Source: Diphasiastrum complanatum (lineage: Eukaryota > Streptophyta > Lycopodiopsida > Lycopodiales > Lycopodiaceae). From it: 64,000 bases of DNA. This document shows positions 34,815-45,200 of the stretch, one piece after another; position 1 is the stretch's first letter, and each line of letters opens with the position of its first letter. The notes beneath the pieces were generated by a model that saw only the letters and a program-made list of their open reading frames with translations, ran no database searches and had not been told where the DNA came from. The translations under genes and the position numbers were made by a program. The stretch spans positions 42,548,044 through 42,612,043 of the forward strand of contig CM055109.1 in the NCBI GenBank assembly GCA_029204225.1, read 5' to 3'.

Positions 34815-35585
34815 ATTGGATATCGGTCTCAGGCGCGAAATAGAAGGTAAAATCAAACTGCAACGCACTATGCGCTCGAGACAGATATCAAAGAATGGAG
34901 TATCGGTTTCGAACGTGAGAACAAAGGCCAGAGAAAATTGAAATGAGAACACTCGTTTGAGAGCGATATCCTAGTAGCAATATCAGTTTCAAGAGCATAG
35001 GTACGAACGGAGGGTAAACAGGTTAAAGAGTGTGCTTGAAATCGAGATCAAACGTACATAAAAAAATTATCATTGAAATTCGCACCGAAAATGACAAATT
35101 TATAAGTAAATTTTCAACGTGTCGAATCATCGACAGGACACATGTCATGTTGTGATTGGCAAAGAATATTCCTCCGTACAGATAATGATTGATGCGACAA
35201 TTGTCACGTGAGAAATGACACATGGCATTCTCTTTTGGTGCACGTGTCCGACCCCACGTGGCCCTCATCACTGTACGAATGGACACATGGACCACTAAAA
35301 TGGCACCACGTGTCCGGGTTGTTTTTCACACGTGCAATTTTTTTTTCTTAAATACCTCTACGGATTTTCATTTTTTGTCACAAATTTTCAGTTTTTTCCT
35401 CACAATATCGCTCTAAAGCGCGTCTATTTGCCATCTCGTGTCCGTCATCGCCCCCCGTGCTCGAGACCAATACCCCGATATCTCCGATATCACTTTCAAG
35501 CACGTAACCTGTTTTTTTTTTCTTGTTTGTAAACCTGCACTCGAAGCCGATATTCAGTCCCTGTATCGATTTCAAGCGCCTTTCT
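34815..35585. repeat. Dispersed motif (A/G)TATCGGTTTCAAGCGC, about five degenerate copies
   Basis: Related phrases lie near 34819, 34903, 34977, 35480 and 35563 (for example TATCGGTCTCAGGCGCG, TATCGGTTTCGAACGTG, TATCAGTTTCAAGAGC, TATCGATTTCAAGCGC). All precede the H3-like copy 2 start. Confidence 0.45.
35204..35337 (+). promoter_or_regulatory. Cluster of five ACGTG cores upstream of H3-like copy 2
   Basis: GTCACGTGAG, GCACGTGTCC, CCCACGTGGC, ACCACGTGTCC and CACACGTGCA occur within about 130 bp, 340-480 bp before the ATG at 35680. This density is far above chance and the class is G-box/ABRE-like. It parallels the cluster before copy 1. Confidence 0.55.
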
Positions 35586-35679
35586 TCCACAAATAATCTT
35601 GTGTCCTTACTTTGCACTTGGTTTTGATATTCCAATTTGATTTTTTTTTTTATAGTTTCTTCTTTTATATCTCATCATG

Positions 35680-36781
35680 ATGACTAGGACCAAATCTACT
35701 GCTCGTGCCTCAACTGTCGTACAACCTTCCCATGCTTGTGTCCCCCCTAGTTTTGGCCGACGACGTGGTAGGAAGCTGGTCTGGCTGAGGAAGATAAAAA
35801 AGACTCCAAAGATCAACTGAATTGTTGATCCCTAGAGCTCCTTTCGGATAATCTGTTAGGAATGTCACACTGTCACTTGGGCTTGATGTTCGTTTTGCCA
35901 TGACAGCCATGCAGGCCTTACAAGGGTGCTGCAGAAGATTTCTTGTCCCAGTTTTTTGAGGATTCCTATCTTCTAGCCGTGCATGGTAAGCATGTTACCA
36001 TCATGCCCAAAGATTTTATTATTCTCAAAAGACTTCGAGAATGGTATTCAGGTCTACATGTGGATAACGCCAGCACCTCCAAAGACCTGCCTCTGGATAG
36101 AACATATCTACCAACTACTTCAAGGAGGAAAAGGAAGCAGGCTGTCCCTGAAAAAGCTGGATCTCGTAGGCCAGCTGCTTCTCTTCCTTCTAAGCCAATC
36201 CATGCAAATCGACCTCGGATCATCCTGACCACTAAATCGGGCTCTGATTCAAAGATATAATCATCTTCTCCTCCTTTTGTTACTCGTCCACCTCCTCAGA
36301 AAGTTTCTTCGCCGAAGGTGGAGATAACCCAAGAGGAGCTTGACAAGATAACAGAGAAATCTGTTAATATTGTGTCGGCATCTAATTCAAAACCTATACA
36401 TAACTTTTTTGTTAGAATCCCATACGGTCCCAATCAAAAGAAAATTTATTCTGACCATTACAATCAATACGAATCTTATTTAGGCAATAAAATGGATATG
36501 CTTGGCAATTATTTTGACTTTTTTCTTCCAGATTCAAATAGAAGCTATAGATTAGGTCCCAAATTTTGTACAGAGCTTAAAGATAAAACTTCATAAATTA
36601 CATATGCGATTGTTGAAGCCGGCCAAAAAATTTTGTGGCATAGTATCAGTATGGATTCCCAAGGAGTCGTTTTTGTGGTCAGTCCATTTTTCATGGGTGC
36701 TGTGAAGGCAAAAGAGGCCACTTTTGAAAGGGCTATTTGCATTTCTATGGCCAAATTCTACTTGATTCCATATGAGAATAA
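35680..36781 (+). pseudogene. Histone H3/CENH3-like domain with long C-terminal extension, copy 2
   Basis: The start MTRTKSTARAST mirrors the H3 tail (MARTKQTARKST). Alpha-N reads LVWLRKIKKTPKI. A one-base frame change then gives TELLIPRAPF (H3 TELLIRKLPF; CENH3s often have LLIP), a stop, SVRNVTLSLGLDVRFAMTAM and QALQ. A second frame change gives GAAEDFLSQFFEDSYLLAVH and GKHVTIMPKDF (H3: AKRVTIMPKDI). Loop 1 has canonical H3 length. From 35931 one frame stays open to about 36781 apart from TAA at 36258 and 36594, adding about 240 residues beyond the histone fold. These include a basic Pro/Ser-rich linker (RRKRKQAVPEKAGSRRP), then VEITQEELDKITEKSVNI and IPYGPNQKKIYSDHYNQYES. The exon ends at donor GTAAGGTT (36782). 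The extension matches no domain I know. It is a relic, but the histone assignment is strong. Confidence 0.8.
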
Positions 36782-36866
36782 GTAAGGTTGCTATAGTTGT
36801 TGATGTTTATTTTGATGATTATACTCATGTCAAAATTGATTCTAATTTTTATTTTGATTGTTGCAG

Positions 36867-36989
36867 TCATCATTGGAGCCTGAATATTTGTTCTGTAAAA
36901 ATAAATAAGGAGAGAACTATGATGATGACGTTCGTGAAATACCAACAACGACAACTTTTTTTGGGGAGATAACTATTAAATATCTCAAG
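36867..36989 (+). pseudogene. Middle exon of copy 2
   Basis: Acceptor TTTTGATTGTTGCAG and donor AAG|GTATAT bound a 123-bp, phase-0 exon. It reads SSLEPEYLFCKNK, one stop, then GENYDDDVREIPTTTTFFGE and ITIKYLK. It joins in phase to the next exon. Confidence 0.55.
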
Positions 36990-37102
36990 GTATATACAAT
37001 TTATAGCTGATATGCATCTCTTTTTTTATATTTTAAATCTATCGTCATAGCATGAATAGATTGTATATCATAATATTAATAATTTTCATTCAATATCTGC
37101 AG

Positions 37103-37207
37103 ACTATACATCAAAAAGATGCTTTTAGTTATGCTTGGTTCGTCCGGTACAATACAAAACCCTTTTTTGAGTGGTACAATCTACAAGTCGATGTAGATAT
37201 TGAAAAG
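37103..37207 (+). pseudogene. Ulp1/C48-like exon, copy 2 (catalytic Cys lost)
   Basis: After acceptor CAATATCTGCAG a 105-bp, phase-0 exon reads HQKDAFSYAWFVRYNTKPFF and EWYNLQVDVD, ending GAAAAG. It aligns without gaps over 28 residues to the copy 1 exon (QKDGYSCGW..., FEW, Q), with 11 identities and many conservative changes. The Cys-Gly pair of copy 1 is Tyr-Ala here, and the donor GT of copy 1 is AT, so peptidase activity and splicing are both lost. Confidence 0.6.
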
Positions 37208-37424
37208 ATAAAATATTGTTCATTTGTTGTTCTTTTCATTCTAATTCTTATTTCGTTAGTGTGATTGTTAGTTATATACTCATTCACTTGGTTTGTGATG
37301 ACAGTTCACTCTTGAGCAGTACAATCCCGACGATGTGTATACACTTTTATTAGTATGTCTTCCACTACACCTTTTGGTTTGACGCACGTTTGATCTACCA
37401 GTTTTATTGCAAAGTTTGCAGGTT

Positions 37425-37820
37425 TCATCTTTGAAAGTCCTCATTTCTCATACAACTTGGGCATATTCGTATTTTGCCAGTCTTCTTCTTTGGGACGACA
37501 ACAATGGGTGAAACCCATTCACTACTTAAGACGAGATAGATTATACCTGCTTTAAGGTGCTTGTTAAGTTCATCCTTGACCATGAGAGAGTACTTAGGAT
37601 TGAGACGATACTGTCTCTGTCGAATAGGTACAACATCTTTCTTAAGATCAATTCGGTGCTCTCCGAATTCTGCAGGTATACCCTTCAAATCGTCGTGCGA
37701 TCAGACAAAAACGTCTTGATACTCCTTCAATAGTTCAGTGAATTCCACTAACTCCGATTCTCCAACTGACTTTGAAACATGCACAAATCTGCCAGGTGCA
37801 AGTTCAACTTGAAGTGTTAC
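37425..37820 (-). mobile_element. Ty3/gypsy reverse transcriptase N-terminal fragment
   Basis: The minus strand reads GIPAEFGEHRIDLKKDVVPI, then RQYRLNPKYSLMVKDELNKH and SPIVVVPKKKTGKIRIC. This is the start of a gypsy RT (connector, fingers and the R-x-C-x-D/V approach). Upstream residues around 37690-37800 (ELVEFTELLKEYQDVFV, stop, SHDDLKG) extend it. It ends abruptly before the catalytic region. Confidence 0.85.
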
Positions 37821-38115
37821 TAGACTCATAGATTGATCTTAAAGATTCCCAAGCCTCTTTAGCACTGGTACAAGCTGATACTTCTCTCAATAAATCATTG
37901 CTTACATTCATTTTCACACAGTGAAGTGCAAGCCTAGATCTTCTCTTGTATTTAGCTAACTCATGTGCACCTAGAGGTTCATCTTCATCATCAATCAGAA
38001 ACTCATCGAGATCCTGGAGCACCATGAGTGACTCCATCCTCACTTTCCAAATAGCATTATTGGTAGAATTTAACCTCTCACTAGCTTCTAGAAGGTATGC
38101 TCCAGCAGATCCCAT
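37804..38115 (-). mobile_element. Ty1/copia gag N-terminal fragment
   Basis: A 103-codon minus frame contains LNSTNNAIWKVRMESLMVLQ, LHCVKMNVSNDLLREVSACT and AKEAWESLRSIYES, the standard copia Gag (UBN2) N-terminus. It lies 0.6 kb downstream of the primer-binding site at 38719-38731. The gag is fused to the gypsy RT fragment at about 37800-37820. Confidence 0.88.
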
Positions 38116-38718
38116 CTTACTAGTGAAATTCTACACACAAGATATAAATTTGTTTGAACTTGAAACTCACAAAGGTTTCTAACTTGTAGTGTTTCACTCA
38201 AATGTTGACTTCTAATCCAACAGATGGACTTGTAATCATAGTTCTATCACTCCCTCACAAAGCTGGAATGAAGATAAGATGAAGTGAAAACTACTCTCAA
38301 GCAAATCTTGCCAATCTTGGCTATTTTTGGACAATAGAATGACTCTATCTCTCTCTTTCACTTTGTACTTTCTAGACCTGGTTTCCACTTTAAGGTGGTT
38401 TGAAATCAGCCTAGATTAATTAGTTATCATGAAACAAATTCAAAACTAATTAATGGCAAGTGATCTTGGTAGCTTATCCTAGGATTTGCACCAAAAATTA
38501 CATCAAACTGACACCAGATGAAATTACAGTGATCCAATGAATATGGGATTTTAAATGATAGTTCAAAGTTGCCCACACGTGTGAACAATATGAATTTTGA
38601 TCTAATAAAAGTTTGGGATCAAATCCCCTCACCAAATACCAGCTCGCCCTTCCAATACTAGCTTTTTGCACCAAAAACCTATAAAACTATTCAAACACTG
38701 ATCAATAGCCTTGTATTT

Positions 38719-38731
38719 GGCTCTGATACCA
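38719..38731 (-). promoter_or_regulatory. Copia primer-binding site (minus strand)
   Basis: The complement reads TGGTATCAGAGCC and touches the LTR that begins at 38732. Confidence 0.9.
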
Positions 38732-39423
38732 TGTGAAAAGTACAGTATTGAGGACCATAAATAGATCTTTGAAAGATCCACAAGGTTGATTGTGTGCTTG
38801 TTAAACAATCTATCAAATACTAGTCATCAGAAAACAAGATCTAGTTTAGCAGCTTGATAGAAAACAAGTAGAGACAATCAGAGCATTGATCAAAAACTAT
38901 AATCCAAGTTCCCACGTGTAAAAATCAGGCTGTAGTACGACCTGTAGATAGAGTTTGAAGTGTGCCAAAGCTGGGTTTCATTGGAATAAAAAACAATCAC
39001 AATACATAGAGAGAAAACTCGAGTTTCTCCTTGAGGCTCCAAAAAGTTTCTATCTCCTCACTATGGATTCCTACTTTGTAGGATCTAGACCATGATTTAT
39101 GATGAGATTTGTACCTACCATGCACCTACCAAGCATGACTCTTGGATCTAGGCTAGGGTTTTCACATTAGGGCAAGAAAGTTGAGTCTACTTCCTTATTA
39201 CATGTTGGATTTTCACCTAACTTGGCAAAGGAAGTGTCTTTTACTATGTATTCCCATTAATCACTACCAAATGGACACAACCACTCCTCTTGACTCGTGG
39301 TAACCTACTTTAGATGTGGATTTACAAGTGGCACTTTGGCCATTCAAGTGACTAACAAAAAATATTGACAAAATGTACAATATTCTACATGGCTAGATTT
39401 GCCAATGTAGGCAATTTTTCACA
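38732..39423 (-). repeat. 5' LTR of a truncated minus-strand copia element (692 bp)
   Basis: Bounded by the inverted termini TGTGAAAA and TTTTTCACA, with the primer-binding site directly adjoining on the left. No second LTR is present in the window. Confidence 0.8.
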
Positions 39424-39741
39424 TTGTTGCAATATAAAGGACGGGTCTCCAAAATATATTTTGGATTCAAAGATTTTTTTCTACGATTCTAGGTATGTTT
39501 TAGATAATAATGGTTTTGTTGGTAGATAGGAACCGTACCCTCTACCTATTTTTTTCAAGCAAGAAATGAATTCCTCCAGATTCTAGTATTTCTGAAAGTT
39601 TTTGATCAAGATTGTTTACGGATATTCAAAGTGTTTTGAAACATAGCACTGGTTTAAAAAGTAACAAATTAAATTGGATTATAATTTTACAATCTTTGTT
39701 GATTTTGTCTTACAAAATGTAATGTCCATCTAACAAAAACA

Positions 39742-40268
39742 ATGTTTAATTGTAAAGATTTCAATGATGATATGTTTGTCGAGTTGCTTGATGACCATTG
39801 GAATATCAAACAAAATAAACAAGCTCATTGTAGAGTATGTACGTCGTCTACAACATTTAGATATCATATAAAAAAACAAATGCTTACTCTGTTGTTGTAC
39901 TATAAACGATGGATAAAATGCAACCATGAGTGGAAATTATTAGATCAAGATTTTACAATCAATCATCAACAACGGCTTTACATAAAATTTAATGTGAAAA
40001 AAAATGATGATCTTAATGCAATAATTGAAGTTGAAGAGGGTTGGAATCTCAGATACATTTGATTAGAGTTGGAGATGTTGGGATATGATTTTCCTCACCA
40101 TTATCAATTCCAAATTAATGGTGTAAAGGTAAACTTTGCATAAAGTAATCCAACCATTATTCACTAACTGATTAGCAATAATTGTTATGTGCAGGTGAGA
40201 GCCAAGAAAGAAGAGCATATCAAATTCCAAGATATAAACGAAACCATTGAAATAGTGGATCTCTGATA
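39742..40268 (+). pseudogene. Two-exon relic of an unknown gene
   Basis: A plus frame (39742-40062) reads CKDFNDDMFVELLDDHWNIK, CRVCTSSTTFRYHIKKQ and WKLLDQDFTINHQQRLYIKF. After one TGA it continues LELEMLGYDFPHHYQFQING to about 40128. An acceptor-like TTATGTGCAG at about 40195 could open a short final block (KKEEHIKFQDINETIEIVDL, stop near 40265). No family is recognised. The composition resembles the composite-gene exons nearby. Confidence 0.3.
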
Positions 40269-41504
40269 AGGATAGAAATATATATAACAATATTGATATA
40301 TACAATGATGCTTAGATATATAAGTATTAGGGGCTCATTAAAAATGTCATTATGGATGTCTATTCTTTCGACAATTTGAAGCTGTTTTTGGCATGCTAGG
40401 GAGGGCCTAAACACAACCACTATTTGATTCATGCATTATTCATGCTTAAACTAAATACTCTCAAAATAGTTAACATAGTCATGTGGTGTATTTGAACACT
40501 ACTATGACTCTGATCACTCAAGAAGAAAAAAAACTGGTCGATATGCTAATCAAATGAGAAAAAGTTACCCGTGAACTTTTACTTCAGTCTCATATATGCA
40601 ACTTAAGCAATACAGTCCTTGTATAAGTGGTGAGTTTGCTAGGATTTCCTTTCCTCTGTGACGTTAGGTATTCGACTCCCATCTGCAACACAAATCAGGA
40701 CATACAAGACAAAAAAGAAGCAGTACCGAGTGTCTAATAGTCAAGTTTCCAAAATTAATACACCATAGTCCATATATTTCCATCTCTGGACTGTTACTGC
40801 CATTCTTCAAACCTCAAGCCCCCATGGTCAAACTTCCATAGGATGACCTGTTGGCACACGGATGTTGTTCTATGCAAACTTGTGCTCAATTATCTGCTTA
40901 TTGATCATTATACTTTATTTATTACACATGATTAAGAACCTCCAGAAGCAATACAGAGGCTCACTATATGAAAATATCATCATATTCATGAGATGCTAGT
41001 TTTGTTCATGGATCGATCATCTTCATAAATGGTACTGAAATATTTCATAATATAGTTACAAAAAACATATAAAAGCACGTCTTCTTTCCTTATAGATGTC
41101 CATTGTTATAACTTCCATGTTGGAAAAGGGCTCTGTCAAATGTTCAACATTGCCATCAGAGAACAGCATCACTGCTTGTTATTTATTATCCAAAACGCCT
41201 GTTACTCATGTTTTCTTCTGTAATCTAATTGGAACCTTTATGTGAGTTTTGTTTGCAGGAGTTCGCTAGGTGTAGAACTACCCCATAGATAAAAAGGCCC
41301 AATTGCAGATTATAGCAAAGGAAATCCACCACCCCACAGGCTGTCTTCAAAATCTTAGCTGTGAGAATATCATGTGTGGTCATTGAAATTTTACAAAAAG
41401 CATGAAAACCTGTTTTACATCTGAATTCATTAACTCATACATGTTCTACAAGTGAAACTTGAATTAGATGATATTTGTGTTCATAGATATTAGAAATATC
41501 GTGT
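40269..41504. other. Unassigned AT-rich DNA
   Basis: No reading frame, repeat or splice structure that I can support. Confidence 0.3.
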
Positions 41505-41750
41505 ATGAAACTTCCAAACATTGTACTGAACATGGAAATTTGGATACGTTCCATAAAACCAGTAATTTTTTACTCCAAGAAGGCCTTGAAAACCTCTATT
41601 CTAGTCAATAAAGCATTATTATGGCATCATCGCTTAGGATACTTGAATCATGCATCTGTTATGAACATGTCCAGACAATCCATGGTCCTTGATTTTTTCT
41701 GTACATACAGAATGGAACGGACCTTTGAAAAACTGAAAACAGGTATCTAG
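41505..41750 (+). mobile_element. Copia GAG-pre-integrase fragment
   Basis: The frame contains LLWHHRLGYLNHASVMNMSR, the conserved His-rich start of the copia integrase zinc domain. Only about 80 codons remain. Confidence 0.75.
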
Positions 41751-41911
41751 GATTTTGGCTTAGAAAATTGTGCATTATACGTATTGATGCAGATAAACTC
41801 AATATTCATAACCAAGAGACAATTTCAGTTTAATTGTACCTTAACTACAGAGACTCATGTGCAATCTAGCATAATGACAAACTCAATGCAATTTTGCATT
41901 CACCAACAAGT

Positions 41912-42082
41912 TTAATCCTCTACCAAGCTACGAGCATGATAAAACCCATCCCATTCAATTCCACTAGACGCACTTCTAATATCTAAAGAGGGAAGCCGTA
42001 GCTTCAACTGCACAGCTTTTAGGCGAAGAGATTTGTTACGGATATTTGGTATGGCCAAGACACGCAAAGACGATCCATGCAC
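41912..42082 (-). CDS. F-box/LRR (RNI-like) gene, last exon
   Basis: This 171-bp exon opens after the acceptor GCATATACATCAG and reads in phase 0 VHGSSLRVLAIPNIRNKSLR, LKAVQLKLRLPSLDIRSASS, IEWDGFYHARSLVED, ending at TAA 41912-41914. The repeated Leu spacing and SSLRVLAI are typical of the end of a leucine-rich repeat array. The preceding exon (51961-52138) ends in phase 0, so the two join cleanly across 9,878 bp. Such proteins are usually substrate-recognition subunits of SCF ubiquitin ligases or related adaptors. No F-box is visible because the 5' exons lie outside the window or were not found. The exon is free of stops, unlike the surrounding transposon sequence. A further small exon inside the long intron cannot be excluded. 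Confidence 0.6.
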   Translation of the reverse strand: MHGSSLRVLAIPNIRNKSLRLKAVQLKLRLPSLDIRSASSGIEWDGFYHARSLVED

Positions 42083-44130
42083 CTGATGTATATGCAACAG
42101 AGCATTAGTTTAAAATCACTTCTTGAAGTTCATACTTAAAAAGTAGAGACATTAAGAATATTTATGGTATTACAGAACTAGTGCAAATCTTACTTAGATA
42201 GTTTGTCTTTCAAAAAACACTTTTTTTCACTCATAGAGTTGAGATCAAGTATAGCAACAAGTTCAATGCATATTGAACCGTAACAAAATACTTACATAGA
42301 GCACAATATTAAGAGGAAATACCATGGTAGAGCTACTAGTGGTAACGTTCTACTAGTGTAAGTTACCTCCTTCATAAGTCTATATTAGAGCACAAAGGAG
42401 CTCTATTGAAGAGCATTCGCAGCCCCTTTGTATACAAAGCTATCAAGACAACTTGCAGAGACTCCTAAATGCCTAAAAGAGTCATTGAGAGGAGACCTCT
42501 ACCCAACTATTAAAAACCTACTCTAGGACCAAAATGATGAGTCCCTGCATCAAAGATGAAATCATGACTAACAGAGCAACCAAATACTTGTAGAGCTAGA
42601 TTGATGCATTTTAGTGTCTCAAAAGAGGATTGCACTTGCCACTTAACACAGAAATAACCAAACATCTCAAAACAAGAGCTCATTTTTAACTAAAATAAGA
42701 AAAGGATCAAATGTAGGGGCCATGAAGAATCACAAGGAGAACAAATGTAGGATTACAACAGGAGGCCATCTTCTTATCTGGAAAATGACAAGGACTCAAG
42801 AGGTAATATATTTCAAGCACATACGGCAAGGTGATAAACACTGATTTAGTTGCTGGAGTAAACTGCTAAAAACTATGAACACAATATCACATGAAGCATA
42901 ACAAACAAAAACATGGACAGCACATGAAACAATCCTGTAACGCTTTCAAACCACAATCACTATATAAACATTGATGAGCTGAACATAAATTGGATTGCAG
43001 ACCCTACTCTCAAAGTAACCAGCTACAAGTCTTCTATAAAGGACTTAAGGCAGCAAACCAAGCAACTACTTAATGACTACGAGTTACATTCTATTCACAA
43101 CGTTCTAGAAGCCCTTGAAAGATTCTTCACAAAACTAACAAATTTAGGGCTAGGGCATATATCAACATTCCACAAGTCCCAAGAGGCTCTGCACCCTACC
43201 AATTGAGCCCTAGCTTAGTCAGCCAAGTATTATCCAAAAAACCAATAAAAGTGGCGACCATGGGTCCAACTCAAATTTTCAGATCTTACCAGTCCTAGAT
43301 CATCTATCTTGTCTACATAGATAAAATACATGATTGTATGACTGTACAAAAAGCAACTGTACGAGTTCTAGAAAAGTGTTCATTGCTGAAAATTACTATG
43401 CTCAGTCATTCCCTATGAAAGTGAATCATGTGAGATGACCAGTCTTGTGCCTCTAGCCAAACCAAATCAGCTAACTAAGCTGCAATTTTTTTTCCAGATA
43501 TTAGTCTTTCTGAAATATGTACTTATTTGTCAAAGCTTCGCCTCCCGCATCCAAAAGACATTGCATCTCGATTTGTTTGTGCCAATCAGTCTACCGCTCC
43601 GAAGAAGTCGGTGAGTTTTTTTTTGTTCCCGTACTTTTTGCAATTCCTCGGGTGTTACGTTTTCTGAATTCCATGGTGTTGTAGGTTGATTTTCTGATAT
43701 CTACTTCTTTTTTTTAACATTTACCAATCCAACCAAGTTTTTCTTTTTGCGTAAATATCAATTTTTTCTTTGTTAAAAAAGTACGAATTTTTTTCTTTTC
43801 TGGCCACGTTCCGGAATGGACGTTTCGAAATGGGCAACTATGCATTGAACAAATATGTAGCAGCAAGGTGAAGCCTAAGATAAGCATGTTGTTCCTTGTC
43901 AAACTCAATGTACCTGCCTGCATGTTCCAACAATACTATACTACTTATTGCTGTGTAATCGATTAAGGTTGATGGTTAATCACCACTGTTTTGATGTAGT
44001 ATCAATTATCGTAGAAATGGCAAATAAGAAAGGAAGGGCTTACTATGTTTTCAAAAGCTTTCTTTTCAAATTCAATCATTTCTTTCAAATGCTTGTCTAC
44101 ATAACCTAGACATCGGTCATCATGACATGA
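42083..44130. other. Intronic DNA without recognised features
   Basis: Part of the 9.9-kb intron of the LRR gene. No coding domain or repeat is visible. Short frames such as minus 43714-43923 have no splice or homology support. Confidence 0.35.
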
Positions 44131-44139
44131 TTTTTTAAA

Positions 44140-45200
44140 TATAGTCCAAACTTCTCTTACAATGGCCATATGAGTATCTCCAACTTATTGGGGTCTTGCG
44201 CTTTCCAGCAATCAGATTGGGCGCATTTCTACCAGCCCCACCAGCGCACCTCCTCATCATCAAAACCTGCTGTCCTGGCAACAAGATTTCAGTGCATATT
44301 GGCAAGAATCCAGCGCTTTCAGAAGTGGTTTGGGCGCTTTTTTTAAACCGCAAATCCAGCGCGTATTCCAGCCCAATGCCCATTACATTTCTAGCAGGGT
44401 CCAGCGCACTTTCAGTGCTTACTTCAGCCCTGTCCAGCGCTGGTTCTCCAGGATTAAATGAGTTGTTTTGAGTAAAGTCTAGGAGCCTTTTCCAGTGGCC
44501 TGCATTCTGGATTTTTGGGCACATTTCTAAGCATTTTTCCAGCGCATGCAATACTGATTTTCTAGCGCTCTAGAACTGACATTTCAGCAACTTCTGTGGC
44601 AAAGGTTTCGGCACACCTAGTGCAACTTTTGGCCTCAAAGTGGCAATTTTTCCGTGCATGCACTGTCATTTTCCAATCAGCAGTAGGTTGCATGCAGTTC
44701 GAAGCTCCGGCAAGCTGAAGCGAAGGATCGGAGTTGCCAATTCACAACCGTTCAAAGGCTGAGGGGATACTCTTGCAGTTCCATCGGCAAGTGGGCTTCA
44801 ATCAGAGCTAAGTCCTTGCTCTTTTCTTTTCTTTTTCTGTTTGTTTTACGTTTTCGCTTTCCTCTTCAAACCCTGACATGACGACCCCCGAGGAAACTCC
44901 TATTTCCCCAGGAAAATCCATAGACGAGCTCAAAGAAGAGGCCATTTGTTTCCAGGCAGAAAATACAGCAATGGACGTAGATGAGGAGTATGAGATGTTT
45001 AACACAGCCGAATTTGTATCTAAAGAACAGTATGAGAAATCACAGACTGAAGTAACAAATTTAAAACAGAATTTACATAGCATGCAAACTAACAGGATAA
45101 ATCATTTCCTGAATGTAAAAGTCTGTTTGCTAGTTTAGTGCCTCCTACTAGTCTAGCTCCAATTTCAGCATTAGTTCCAGTTGTAACCTCAGTTCCAGAT
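44140..45200 (+). mobile_element. Ty3/gypsy leader and gag start, interrupted by a second gypsy element
   Basis: The leader is rich in CCAGCGC-type phrases, like the leaders of the two other gypsy elements here. From 44878 a frame reads MTTPEETPISPGKSIDELKE, then FVSKEQYEKSQTEVTNLKQN. It aligns along its length with the gag N-terminus at 63320 (MTTP, DELE, VTKEQF, TEVDELK). Near 45125 the frame shifts and a Pro/Ser/Val-rich linker continues to 45200, where another element's LTR begins. Confidence 0.75.

Noticed and set aside
44196-44471. 91-codon frame in the gypsy leader
   Set aside because: Lies within the leader rich in CCAGCGC phrases. The opposite strand is equally open, which points to composition rather than coding.
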